Shown here: positions 1-8,870 of the stretch, one piece after another | Layout of the letters: each line of letters opens with the position of its first letter | Position numbering within the stretch: the stretch's first letter is position 1 | Assembly (NCBI RefSeq): GCF_030295325.1 | Contig: NZ_AP027059.1 | Span: 1,608,637-1,672,636 of the forward strand | Reading direction: 5' to 3' | DNA length: 64,000 nucleotides | DNA from: Haliovirga abyssi | Lineage (GTDB): Bacteria > Fusobacteriota > Fusobacteriia > Fusobacteriales > Haliovirgaceae | Translations under genes and position numbers: made by a program | The notes under the pieces: generated by a model | Database searches by the model: none | What the model saw: the letters and a program-made list of their open reading frames with translations, nothing else | Told to the model about the DNA's origin: nothing

Positions 1-4
1 TCTA

Positions 5-105
5 AGGAACGTTTAAAAAATAATGTTCTCATATTTTGTTATAAAAATGCTTGAAACGTTGCATATTTTAAAACAAAACAGGTAAGTTATTTTTAAGCCA
101 TTCCT
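5..105 (+). repeat. MITE-like repeat, family 1, copy A
   Basis: About 100 bp that begins AGGAACGTTTAAAAAATAA and ends TTATTTTTAAGCCATTCCT. The two ends are imperfect inverted repeats of each other and TA flanks both sides. The inner parts (TTTTGTTATAAAAA and TTTTAAAACAAAA) are also roughly complementary, so the whole can fold as an imperfect hairpin. Related copies occur near 18.0, 28.0, 31.6, 41.8, 44.9, 48.8, 56.2 and 63.9 kb. It encodes no protein, so it would depend on a transposase elsewhere. Confidence 0.75.
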
Positions 106-269
106 AATTATACATTTATTATATCACAATTACATCTCTTTTCAAAAAGTATTTTACTCTTGTTTGTATTTTTGATATAATAAATTTATTTAAAAAAGAG
201 TTAAAAATAATATTTTCATTTTATTTTTAAATATGGATTTATAACATAAAATAATTATAAAATTTTAGC

Positions 270-401
270 CACAGATAAATGCAGATAATTATTCACTTTT
301 ATTCAACAGTATCCATCCCATGGTTTCAATTTTTTTCTTAGTGTACCTTTGTGTTCTTTGCGTCTTTGTGCTGAATTATTTTTCCTTAAAAAAAACTTAA
401 A
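270..401. repeat. dispersed repeat, family 3 (CTTTGTGTTCTTTG type)
   Basis: Holds GCCACAGATAAATGCAGATA on the left and CCTTTGTGTTCTTTGCGTC followed by TTTGTGCTGAATTATTTTTC on the right. The right half matches 62908-62968 closely, and fragments of the left-half type are at 12121-12240. Similar paired motifs occur between genes in many bacteria (from memory). The rest of the 510 bases before coaX shows only family 1 copy A and a short hairpin at about 460-480 (GGACAAA / TTTGTCC); no gene was seen. Confidence 0.5.
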
Positions 402-510
402 ATTACTAAATAAGATATTTTATTATAAATTTATTTTTATGATAAAACTAAAACTTATGGACAAATTTTATTTTTGTCCAATGTAAAATAAAAAAGAGGC
501 GGTGAATTAT

Positions 511-1287
511 ATGATTTTGATATTTGATATTGGAAATACACATATTGTTACAGGGGTCTTTGATAATAGTGGCAAACTTTTATTAAATTTCAGAGTAGCA
601 AGTTCAGAAAATTTAACAGAAGATCAAATTTTTAGTTATCTAAAAAATATAGCTGATTTTAATAATATATCTATAAAATCTGTAAATGGCATTGCTATCT
701 CTTCCGTTGTTCCAAATTTAACTACGATATTATTTTTTCTATCTAGAAAATATTTTAATATTAATCCAATAATAGTAAATAGTTCCCTTAATTTACCTAT
801 ACAATTTGACGTTGACAATCCAGCAGAACTTGGTGCAGATAGATTAGCTAATATAGTTAGAGCTCACAATTTATATCCTGAAAATTCAAAATCAGTAGTT
901 ATAGATTTTGGAACAGCTACTACTTTTGATATTTTACAAGGTAATTGTTATATAGGAGGTTCTATTTTACCAGGAATAGATTTATCTATAAGAGCGTTAT
1001 TTAAAAATACAGCTAAATTGCCAAAAGTTAGATTTCATAGAATAAATTCTGTAATTGGGAAAAATACAATTGAACATATTAATGCAGGAATATATTATGG
1101 TTCTATTGGACAAATAAAAGAAATTTTAAGGAAAATAGAAGAAGAAATTGGAAATTTTAATCTTATTACAACTGGCGGTCTTGGTAAAATTATATCTAAA
1201 GAGCTTAATCACAAATTTGAATATATGCCTGATTTAACTTTAAATGGTATTTTGGATATTTATAATATAAATAAATCCTCAGATTAG
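511..1287 (+). CDS. coaX: type III pantothenate kinase
   Basis: Phosphorylates pantothenate, the first step of coenzyme A synthesis, in the cytoplasm. The N-terminal phosphate-binding motif DIGNTH is near residues 6-11. GADRLANIVRA and VIDFGTATTFDIL are the other ASKHA-fold signatures of CoaX, and GGSILPGIDLS follows. The length, about 258 residues, is normal for the family. The ATG at 511 is chosen over an in-frame GTG at 502 because AGAGGCGG is correctly spaced only from the ATG; the GTG lies against it. The gene is monocistronic, with a strong terminator directly over its stop codon. Confidence 0.95.
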   Translation: MILIFDIGNTHIVTGVFDNSGKLLLNFRVASSENLTEDQIFSYLKNIADFNNISIKSVNGIAISSVVPNLTTILFFLSRKYFNINPIIVNSSLNLPIQFDVDNPAELGADRLANIVRAHNLYPENSKSVVIDFGTATTFDILQGNCYIGGSILPGIDLSIRALFKNTAKLPKVRFHRINSVIGKNTIEHINAGIYYGSIGQIKEILRKIEEEIGNFNLITTGGLGKIISKELNHKFEYMPDLTLNGILDIYNINKSSD

Positions 1288-1306
1288 TTTATCTGAGGAT
1301 TTTTTA
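1273..1306 (+). terminator. intrinsic terminator of coaX
   Basis: Stem AAATCCTCAGAT / ATCTGAGGATTT with a 6-base loop, followed by a T run. The coaX stop codon lies at the base of the loop. Confidence 0.9.
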
Positions 1307-1400
1307 TTCTTATGGTTATTAGAGATATTTTGTTTCTTATGTTTTATACTCCAATTATATATATATTACCAAGATATATTAACTTCTACTTATTTCATTT

Positions 1401-1433
1401 AAAAATTCCCAAGTGCACTAATACACTTGGGAA
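1401..1433 (-). terminator. intrinsic terminator of the papain-like gene
   Basis: Perfect 10-bp stem TTCCCAAGTG / CACTTGGGAA. In the minus direction it is followed by TTTTT. It lies about 70 bases downstream of the protease stop codon. Confidence 0.8.
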
Positions 1434-1500
1434 CTTAAACTCTTTAATTCACTCAATTATCATTACACAAATAGTATAAAAACAGTTCTAATATTTTATA

Positions 1501-2847
1501 CTAATATGCCATTACTTGTAAATCATATAATACATAATAACTTGAATTTGGATAATCCAATGTCATTGCTATATATCTAACTTTTTTTGATTGTGAAAAT
1601 TCTATTGTATCTTTTCCACCATTACTATTATCATATGTAGCTAATCTAGTCCAATTTCTATCTCCTGTTTTCAATCCCCATACATAATATGTACCAGGAT
1701 AATTTGATGTACTCCATTTCATTTTCAATTGTTTCACATCATAATCTTTTCCCAAATCAAGATTTAACCATCCATAACTACTACTGCTAACCACCCATCT
1801 ACTGCTATTCACATCTGAATCTACAGCTTTATTTCCTGCATAACTACTTGAATAATATCCTGAAACGCTTATATTTTTATTTAACGCAACATTTTTTAAT
1901 ACTTGTGGATTTGGGTTTGGATTAGGTCCTGGTCCAGGCTCTGGTCCAGTTAAAATATCTGTCATTACATATCCTCTAATTCTGTTATTCCTAATCAAAT
2001 TATAAGATATCCAACCATATCCATTAAATCCCCAATTTGTTCCCCAAGAATTTATTAATTTAAAAGCTCCTTTGCTGTCATCATATCCAACTAAAGTTAT
2101 AGCATGATACCCTTCTAATTTTCCATAAGTACTATCATATACTGGATTAGAAGCTGAAACATTAAAATCTGGATATACTGGAATTCCCACTGAAACTGCA
2201 TCTCCTGCTGCTAAGTGAGATTTTATTGCATTTATATCTCCATCAGGTACTGTCCCCCAACTTTTTGCTTTATATTTCGCAGCTTCTTGTTTTTGATAAG
2301 AAGTCGGTTGTGTCCAATAATTATTTTGGTTATATGGCATAACTGATAATGTTGCTGCTCCTTGTTTTACTATTAAATCTAGTGCTAAATATATTTGAGA
2401 ACCTCTATCTTGTCCACCATTTATTTGATTATATACATAAGCTGGACTAAATAGATGATCTGTTGTATTTAATCCCCATTTTTGGTCTAAACCTTCTTGA
2501 AAACTTTTATATGCATATGTCGTAGCCCAAGCTGTACAGCTTCCTTGATGTCCTTGATTTCCTGGAGTTGGCATATTGCCACTTAAGTCAATTTTAGATG
2601 GCAAAGTCCCTCTATATATTGGAGTTTTCGCTCTCGTAAAGCTTCTATATTTTTCTTCTGATACAGGTACATATCCTGTAAAATACTTTTCACCATTAAG
2701 TTCTACATAATTTTTTTCGACATTTTGATTGTAAATTTCATCTTTTGAATTATTTACCTCGTTATTATTAGTTTCCTTATTGATACACCCTGCGAATATT
2801 GTTCCTATTACCGCTCCTAAAATTAAAATTTTTGATGTAAATTTCAT
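1501..2847 (-). CDS. secreted papain-family (C1A) cysteine protease lipoprotein with discoidin domain
   Basis: Residues 1-21 form a lipoprotein signal ending FAGC (Cys21), so the protein is probably lipid-anchored outside the cytoplasmic membrane. The C1A peptidase domain spans about 75-300, with the oxyanion Gln and nucleophile in HQGSCTAW (Cys104), His248 in GYHAITLVGYD and Asn266 in NSWGTNWG. All three catalytic residues are present. A Gly/Pro/Asn linker (about 303-315) leads to a C-terminal F5/8 type C (discoidin) domain of about 130 residues, which typically binds glycans. Likely role: trimming of surface or environmental protein at a carbohydrate surface (inference). The gene stands alone with its own promoter and terminator; RBS AGGGAGG. 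Confidence 0.9.
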   Translation of the reverse strand: MKFTSKILILGAVIGTIFAGCINKETNNNEVNNSKDEIYNQNVEKNYVELNGEKYFTGYVPVSEEKYRSFTRAKTPIYRGTLPSKIDLSGNMPTPGNQGHQGSCTAWATTYAYKSFQEGLDQKWGLNTTDHLFSPAYVYNQINGGQDRGSQIYLALDLIVKQGAATLSVMPYNQNNYWTQPTSYQKQEAAKYKAKSWGTVPDGDINAIKSHLAAGDAVSVGIPVYPDFNVSASNPVYDSTYGKLEGYHAITLVGYDDSKGAFKLINSWGTNWGFNGYGWISYNLIRNNRIRGYVMTDILTGPEPGPGPNPNPNPQVLKNVALNKNISVSGYYSSSYAGNKAVDSDVNSSRWVVSSSSYGWLNLDLGKDYDVKQLKMKWSTSNYPGTYYVWGLKTGDRNWTRLATYDNSNGGKDTIEFSQSKKVRYIAMTLDYPNSSYYVLYDLQVMAY

Positions 2848-2928
2848 AAATTGCCCTCCCTAGTTAATTATTTTTCTGTAGTTGTTTCACATAATAATTT
2901 TATAATATTTCCTTTTGCCGGCAGTAAG

Positions 2929-2957
2929 ATTATACTACATTTTTTCCACTTTTTCAA
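2929..2957 (-). promoter_or_regulatory. sigma-70-type promoter of the papain-like gene
   Basis: On the minus strand TTGAAA, a 17-base spacer and TATAAT, about 80 bases before the start codon. Confidence 0.7.
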
Positions 2958-3347
2958 TACTTTTTTGTTCTATTTTAACTTTTTTTGTACTGTTTCAAAA
3001 TTAAACTCCCGTACTTTTTCTGGCGCTTAAAATTGTTTCAGGAAATAAAGTTTCAAATAATACAGTTTTAATATTAAAAATTAAAAAATATATAATTGAT
3101 GTGAAATTTTGTTTTGATAAAAGATTTTATTTCTAATATAGCACTCTATCCGAAATAAAAAAAAGCTAAAAAAATTCATTTTCAAGTTATTTTTGTAAAA
3201 CTATATATATCAACATAAAAAAACAACTCAAAATTTTAATTTGAGTTGTTTTTTAAGAAATTATTTATTATACTTTTCTTCTGTATTTTTTCACACTATC
3301 AATTATTATTTTCTATATCCATCCCATTATTAAAAATCTGTGATATT
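2958..3347. other. intergenic region without a gene
   Basis: AT-rich, with stops in all frames. Apart from the hairpin at 3217-3254, no gene, repeat copy or conserved RNA was recognised. Confidence 0.6.
3217..3254. terminator. bidirectional intrinsic terminator
   Basis: Stem CAACTCAAA / TTTGAGTTG, flanked by an A run on the left and a T run on the right, so it can work in both directions. It would end the minus-strand MscS transcript. Confidence 0.75.
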
Positions 3348-4616
3348 TTACCTTCCAATTATCTTCACATCTTGTATTGGAAATGGTATATCTATCTCTT
3401 CCTCTTTAAACCTATCATTCAATATATAATTTAACCTATCCAAAATATCATATTTATCTTTAAAATTATTTATCCAAAATATTATCTCGAAATCTAATGA
3501 AAAATCACCAAATTTCAAAAAATATGTACTAAATTTTGGATTTTTTAAAACTCCATCTGTTTTTTCTAAACATTCTAAAATTAATTTTTTTACTTTTATC
3601 ATATCACTTTCATAAGCCACTCCTATTGAATGATATACTTTTATTTTGCTGTTTGGCTTATTATAATTTGTTACTTCTTCATTTGTTATATTAGAATTTG
3701 GAATTGTTACCACTAAATTATCTAATGTTTTTATTTTAGTCGTTCTTATTCCTATCTCCATTACTTCTCCCAGTAAATCCCCTGTTTTTATTCTATCCCC
3801 TACTGTAAAAGGTCCGTCGAATAATATAAATAATCCAGATAAAAAATTTGCTATTGTATCTTTTGCAGCAAATGATACTCCCATACCAATAATTCCCATA
3901 CCTGCTAATAATGATACTGGTGAATATCCGAATTCTTTCATTATTATAGATATTGCAACTGTCCAAACTAATATTCTAGTAATATTTTTGAATAATGGAA
4001 TTACTGTATAATAATGGTTTTTTCCACTTTTTTCTAACTCTTTCCCAATAAATTCATCTACAATAATATTAACTGTTTTAATTATTATAATTGATAATAA
4101 TAGTACTATAATTATATCTATACCTATAAACAGTTCTTTTCTCAATTTTAATATTTCATTATATTTTGTTAAATTTATTAAATTTGATGAAAATTTCAAA
4201 CTAATAAGTATTAAAATTAAATATAAATATCTATTTACAATTTCATAAATTTTATCATCTAATTTGTTCTTGCTTTTCTCTACTACTCTTTTTATATATT
4301 TTCCAAATATATATATTAAAAAATCTGAGATAAATACAGATAATAAAAAGAGTAAGAAAAATAATACTACCATATCTAATATATCAATTATTTTTTCTAA
4401 TCCAGCAACTTCTCTTAATGAATATTTTGCTCCTATTAAAACAGATAATACTATTACAAATTTATTAGAAATAGAATAAAGTTTATCATCAAATTTATTT
4501 TTTGTATTATGTATAACTTTTTTTAATTTTTTCTTTAATATTAGATTAACTAATACTCCTAAAATAAGCCATGCTAGAAATATTCCTATCTTAATTAAAT
4601 AATTATTAATCCCCAT
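3348..4616 (-). CDS. small-conductance mechanosensitive channel, MscS family
   Basis: 422 residues. An N-terminal half with several hydrophobic segments precedes the conserved pore helix and beta domain, seen in the run GMGIIGMGVSFAAKDTIANF and then GPFTVGDRI, which are typical MscS signatures. The C-terminal cytoplasmic alpha/beta domain follows (IPNSNITNEEV). It is longer than E. coli MscS (about 286 residues) because of extra N-terminal membrane helices, as in YnaI-like members. Likely role: release of solutes on hypo-osmotic shock. It is followed on the same strand by a shared terminator and is probably co-transcribed with the YibE/F gene upstream (28-base gap). Confidence 0.9.
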   Translation of the reverse strand: MGINNYLIKIGIFLAWLILGVLVNLILKKKLKKVIHNTKNKFDDKLYSISNKFVIVLSVLIGAKYSLREVAGLEKIIDILDMVVLFFLLFLLSVFISDFLIYIFGKYIKRVVEKSKNKLDDKIYEIVNRYLYLILILISLKFSSNLINLTKYNEILKLRKELFIGIDIIIVLLLSIIIIKTVNIIVDEFIGKELEKSGKNHYYTVIPLFKNITRILVWTVAISIIMKEFGYSPVSLLAGMGIIGMGVSFAAKDTIANFLSGLFILFDGPFTVGDRIKTGDLLGEVMEIGIRTTKIKTLDNLVVTIPNSNITNEEVTNYNKPNSKIKVYHSIGVAYESDMIKVKKLILECLEKTDGVLKNPKFSTYFLKFGDFSLDFEIIFWINNFKDKYDILDRLNYILNDRFKEEEIDIPFPIQDVKIIGR

Positions 4617-4644
4617 TTATCCCACCTTTTTTTCTAAATTGAAT

Positions 4645-5763
4645 TTATACTTTTTTGTTTAAAAACACTGCTATTATTGCTGTTAATGGAACTGTCATAA
4701 TAATACCTATGCTTCCTGCAAATCCATTTATAGCTTCTGTCACAATAATTGGCATATTCATAAATTGTAAATACTGCATATTATATCCATAAATTAGCAT
4801 CATTAGATTTAAAGAACTTCCCACAAAAGCTAATATTAATGTATTTGCCATAGTTCCCACTATATCTTTTCCTATATTCATTGAAGCTATAAAAAGTTCT
4901 TTTGAAGATATATCTTTTTTATGCTTATTTAATTCTGATGCTGCAGAAGCTATTGACATTCCCACATCCATTATTGCTCCATGAGATGCTATCAAAATTG
5001 ATACAAACAACAACCCTTTTATTTTTATATTGTAATCTCTAGCTATATAAAGCAGCTGCTGCCCTTTATCCATTGTAACTCCAGATAAACCAGCTAATTG
5101 ACCTGCTATAAAAACCAATATTCCTGCTATAATACTTCCTCCTACAGTTCCTAATATAGCAGCTAAACTTTTTTTATTATACCCACTTATTAATAAAAAT
5201 GATATTATCGTTGTTATTGAAATCGTTATTATGGAAACTATTATTGGATCTTGTCCTGCAAAAATACGAGGTAATATAACAAAAATTATATTACTACCTG
5301 TAATAGTCAGAGCTATCAGAGACCTAATCCCCTTTTTCTTCCCTAAAGCTATTAATGCTATTATAAATAATCCTCCTAATATATAAACTACATAATCTCT
5401 TTTATAATTATAAACCCAAACTGAATCTTTTCCATTTTGTTTTGTTATTCCAACTATAACTTTTGCACCTTTAGTTGCTTTAGCATTATGCATTACACTC
5501 ATTGGATTAGTTACTACAAACTCTTTTCCTTTTAATCTTCCTGTTAATATTTTTAATCTCAATGTTTGATTCCCATTATATCTATTACTAATAACTTTAT
5601 CTTCTTGAAGTTCTTCTTTTATTACATTTTTTACAATTGCTGTTTCAAATTTTTGTTTGAAATACTTTTTTCTTTTATTTTGATGATTAAAAAAGTTAAT
5701 TTGTACAACAACTAGAATTAAAAGCAAAATCCCAGATATTATAAGGTCCATATGTTTTTTCAT
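4645..5763 (-). CDS. YibE/F-family integral membrane protein
   Basis: About 372 residues. One N-terminal membrane segment is followed by an extracytoplasmic OB-like region (about 45-125), then about seven or eight hydrophobic helices containing conserved GAIMDVGMSIASA and ASMNIGKDIVGTMANTLILAFVG. These patterns match YibE/F-like proteins, whose transport substrate is not firmly known. The ATG at 5763 is chosen because GGGGG lies 5-6 bases before it; an upstream TTG overlaps that site. It lies between the nucleotidase terminator and the MscS gene. Confidence 0.85.
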   Translation of the reverse strand: MKKHMDLIISGILLLILVVVQINFFNHQNKRKKYFKQKFETAIVKNVIKEELQEDKVISNRYNGNQTLRLKILTGRLKGKEFVVTNPMSVMHNAKATKGAKVIVGITKQNGKDSVWVYNYKRDYVVYILGGLFIIALIALGKKKGIRSLIALTITGSNIIFVILPRIFAGQDPIIVSIITISITTIISFLLISGYNKKSLAAILGTVGGSIIAGILVFIAGQLAGLSGVTMDKGQQLLYIARDYNIKIKGLLFVSILIASHGAIMDVGMSIASAASELNKHKKDISSKELFIASMNIGKDIVGTMANTLILAFVGSSLNLMMLIYGYNMQYLQFMNMPIIVTEAINGFAGSIGIIMTVPLTAIIAVFLNKKV

Positions 5764-5781
5764 TTTTTCCCCCAATATTTT

Positions 5782-5805
5782 AAAAGAAAGAGCCTTTCGG
5801 CTCTT
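5782..5805 (-). terminator. terminator of the 5'-nucleotidase gene
   Basis: Stem AAGAGCC / GGCTCTT with a TTTC loop (plus-strand reading). In the minus direction it is followed by TTTCTTTT. Confidence 0.85.
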
Positions 5806-5818
5806 CCCTTTAAATTCC

Positions 5819-7771
5819 TTAATATATATATATTATTTGTCCAACATTTAATTTATTTGGATCTTTTAATCCATTTAATTGTGCAGCACCTTTCCACTGA
5901 ACATCTTTATATCCAACTATTTTACCCAATGTATCTCCTGATTTAACTTTGTATCCAACAATCCCTTTTATATCAAAAAGTTCTACTACTCCTTTATTCA
6001 TCAAATCTCTTATATTTAAAGATTTTATATTTGAAGTTCTTCCATCACTTGATCTAGGTATTTGTATATCACCTTTTTTAACCATATCAAATACTTTATC
6101 TCTTAATGGATGATTTAATATAACTCCTGTAATTTTCCAGTTGTTATCAACTTTTGGAGAAACCACTCCATTATCTTGCTCTTGTACATATTTTACAATT
6201 AATGCTCTAATTCTTCCTGCGTCTTGCATTGTAGCATATGAATCATAATATTTATCTGCAGGGGTTACTAATTTTAATCCTAATAAAGTTCCAAATCTAT
6301 AATTATTTACAGCTAATTTGTAAACTTTATTATCATCTATTGGTTTTCCATTAAATTTCAAATTCTCTATTCTATTTCCTGCTTCTTTAGACAAGTTAAT
6401 ATCATAATTAACTCCTGAGAACATATCATAATTATATCCTCTTACATTAGGATTAAAGCTAACTGTTAAATCTCCATAATGATAAGTGTTGTAATAACTT
6501 GCTGACCATTCCATATATTTTTTTAAATTTTTCCCAGTAATTCTAACACCAATCAAAGTGTTTGGATATTTATAAATATATGCCACATCTTTTTTCTTAA
6601 ATTCTCCTTTTTTCAAGTTACTTCCAAAATTAAATAATGCTGCAGAAGAAACATCTGCTTTTGAATAAAACATTTGTACATCATTTATTAAATCTATTAT
6701 AGCAGTATCTTCTACTTGTGCTGTAGGCATTGTTGTTACTTTATCTGCCTTTGTTATATAATCTACACCTTTTATAAAGTCTTCTGTTATTTTTCCAACA
6801 ACTTTATTTGCATCTTCTCTAGATTTCTTATTAACAAATTCGAATTTATTTAAAATTTCTTTATTTTCTTTTACTTTTTTAGTTCCAAGGTTTTCTAATT
6901 TTACAGATGCTACTTTATAGTTATTATTATCTCCTGAAACTGTTATAACTGCTTTTGCTAATGCTGCTCCATATTTTCCAGGTTCTATTAATTGAACTCC
7001 ATTTCTTTTTTCTACATATTTAGCATGTTCATGTCCACCAAATAATACATTAAATTGAGGGAATTCATCAGCTATATCATAAAGTCCTGCTCCACCATAT
7101 TCACCTTTTCTACCTAAATGATAACTTCCAATTAATACATCATATTTTCCTTTTAATTCATCTAATACTTTTCCTGTTTCATTTATTAATTTTGTAAATT
7201 TCAATCCTTCAAAATGTTCTGGACTACTTGCTTCCCAACGAGTTACATTAGGTGTAATCATCCCAACAATTGCAACTCTAACTCCTTTTACATTTAATAT
7301 CTTATAAGCTTTTACAAATCTTTCTCCATTATCTGTATTATAAATATTTCCAGCCAATACTGTTCCGTTAAATCCTTTTATATTTCTTTTTAAGAAATTT
7401 AAATCAAAATTAAATTCATGATTTCCTAATACCCATATATCATATTTCATTTCATTTAATGATTGAATCATTGGATGAACTGGTAAATCATTAAATAATT
7501 CTGCACTGTTATCTTGAACTGTATCTCCATTATCAATTAATATTGAATCTGGATCCATTGCTCTTTCTTTTTTTAAAATTGTCATAATTTTTGCTAACCC
7601 TGCATCTTTATCAGGTGCATCAATTGCATAATCATATGCATAAATCCTACCATGTAAATCCGACGTTTGCAGAACTGTTATACTCTTATCTGCCCCAAAT
7701 GCTGCTAAACTCAACAAAAACATTAAAACTACTGCTGCCCTTACCTTCGAAAACATTTTTCCTTTTTCCAT
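5819..7771 (-). CDS. secreted 5'-nucleotidase/UshA-type metallophosphoesterase with C-terminal LysM
   Basis: Residues 1-26 are a signal peptide (hydrophobic core VVLMFLLSLAAFGA). The metallophosphoesterase domain follows, with metal ligands in TSDLHGR, DNGDTVQ, GNHEFNFD and GGHEHAKY, then a 5'-nucleotidase C-terminal domain (about 330-540). The last 45 residues are one LysM repeat (YKVKSGDTLGKI to VGQIIYIY), which would bind peptidoglycan. It likely dephosphorylates extracellular nucleotides to nucleosides that feed the transporter and phosphorylases encoded next on the same strand. It has its own promoter and terminator, so it is a separate transcript within the nucleoside region. Confidence 0.93.
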   Translation of the reverse strand: MEKGKMFSKVRAAVVLMFLLSLAAFGADKSITVLQTSDLHGRIYAYDYAIDAPDKDAGLAKIMTILKKERAMDPDSILIDNGDTVQDNSAELFNDLPVHPMIQSLNEMKYDIWVLGNHEFNFDLNFLKRNIKGFNGTVLAGNIYNTDNGERFVKAYKILNVKGVRVAIVGMITPNVTRWEASSPEHFEGLKFTKLINETGKVLDELKGKYDVLIGSYHLGRKGEYGGAGLYDIADEFPQFNVLFGGHEHAKYVEKRNGVQLIEPGKYGAALAKAVITVSGDNNNYKVASVKLENLGTKKVKENKEILNKFEFVNKKSREDANKVVGKITEDFIKGVDYITKADKVTTMPTAQVEDTAIIDLINDVQMFYSKADVSSAALFNFGSNLKKGEFKKKDVAYIYKYPNTLIGVRITGKNLKKYMEWSASYYNTYHYGDLTVSFNPNVRGYNYDMFSGVNYDINLSKEAGNRIENLKFNGKPIDDNKVYKLAVNNYRFGTLLGLKLVTPADKYYDSYATMQDAGRIRALIVKYVQEQDNGVVSPKVDNNWKITGVILNHPLRDKVFDMVKKGDIQIPRSSDGRTSNIKSLNIRDLMNKGVVELFDIKGIVGYKVKSGDTLGKIVGYKDVQWKGAAQLNGLKDPNKLNVGQIIYIY

Positions 7772-7807
7772 TTTTTTCTCCTCCTTGTAGTTTTTTTACT
7801 ATAAAAC

Positions 7808-7836
7808 AATATACCATAAAATTATTGCTTTATCAA
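7808..7836 (-). promoter_or_regulatory. promoter of the 5'-nucleotidase gene
   Basis: Minus-strand TTGATA, 17-base spacer, TATATT, about 37 bases before the start codon. Confidence 0.7.
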
Positions 7837-7925
7837 CCAATTTTATTAGAAAAATTCAATTTTACAATTCAAATATAATTTTTTTTATAATCTTTATCTT
7901 TTATCCATTTTATTGATTCTACTTT

Positions 7926-8621
7926 TTATAAATTTAATGCAATTTCCATCATATCTGTAAACGTTTTTTCTCTTTCTTCAGAAGATGTTTCTTCCCAAGT
8001 AACAAGACTATCACTTACTGTTAATATAGCTAAAGCATTCACTTTTTTTTGAGCCGCTATTGTATATAATGCTGCTGTTTCCATTTCCACTGCTAAAACT
8101 CCGTGTTCTGCCCATATTTTCCACCAACCAGCATCATCTTGATAAAAATGATCACTTGTAAATACATTTCCCACTTTTACATTCACTTTTTTTTCTTTTG
8201 CTATTAAATATGCTTTATTTAATAGTTCAAAATTTGCTGTAGGTGCAAATCCTGTTCCGTTAAATCTTACATTATTTATAGAAGAATTACTAGAAGCACT
8301 CATTGCAAGTATCACATCTCTAATATGTACATCTTCTTGTAATGAACCACATGAACCAATTCTAATTAAATTTTTTACTCCATATTCATTTATTAATTCA
8401 TTAACATAAATTGATATTGAAGGGACACCCATTCCTGTACCTTGTACAGATATTCTTTTCCCTTTATAAGTTCCTGTAAATCCATACATTCCCCTAACTT
8501 CATTATAACATTTTACATCTTCTAAAAAAGTTTCTGCTATAAATTTTGCTCTTAATGGATCTCCTGGTAATAATACTGTTTCTGCTATATCTCCTTTTTT
8601 AGCACCTATATGTATACTCAT
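7926..8621 (-). CDS. deoD: purine nucleoside phosphorylase, hexameric (DeoD type)
   Basis: Phosphorolysis of purine (deoxy)nucleosides to base and (deoxy)ribose-1-phosphate. 231 residues, with the DeoD signatures [37 protein letters not shown] and the ribose-binding EMETAALY; the catalytic Asp is in TVSDSL. A second, unrelated trimeric PNP is encoded at 16447-17262. RBS GGGAGG is 4 bases from the ATG. It is the last gene of the nucleoside cluster apart from the secreted nucleotidase. The 249 bases between it and deoB hold only a terminator and a short palindromic remnant. Confidence 0.95.
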   Translation of the reverse strand: MSIHIGAKKGDIAETVLLPGDPLRAKFIAETFLEDVKCYNEVRGMYGFTGTYKGKRISVQGTGMGVPSISIYVNELINEYGVKNLIRIGSCGSLQEDVHIRDVILAMSASSNSSINNVRFNGTGFAPTANFELLNKAYLIAKEKKVNVKVGNVFTSDHFYQDDAGWWKIWAEHGVLAVEMETAALYTIAAQKKVNALAILTVSDSLVTWEETSSEEREKTFTDMMEIALNL

Positions 8622-8839
8622 TATGCCTCCCTATTTTTTATAATATTTCTCTCTTTTCAGACCTCACCTAAATCCCAATATCATCAAATTAATGATAATT
8701 TATAATTTTATATTGGGTTTGCCAACGGCACAACCGCTACATTATAAAATAAATTAATACTGTAGGGGCTTGATACCATTGACCTAACTCTTCTACTAAA
8801 TCAAAAAATCAATCTTATGAAATTTTAAAATTTTAAAAT

Positions 8840-8860
8840 GCAGAGACAAATTGCCTCTGC
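8840..8860 (-). terminator. terminator after deoB
   Basis: A stem of about nine pairs (GCAGAGACA / TTGCCTCTGC in plus-strand reading, including one G-T pair) lies directly after the deoB stop and is followed by AT-rich sequence in the minus direction. Confidence 0.6.
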
Positions 8861-8870
8861 TGTTTTTATC

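Noticed and set aside
8680-8835. A gene between deoD and deoB
   Set aside because: No open frame with a ribosome site; the segment holds an imperfect palindrome (CCCAATATCATCAAATTAAT with ATATTGGG) and a decayed repeat-like stretch only.
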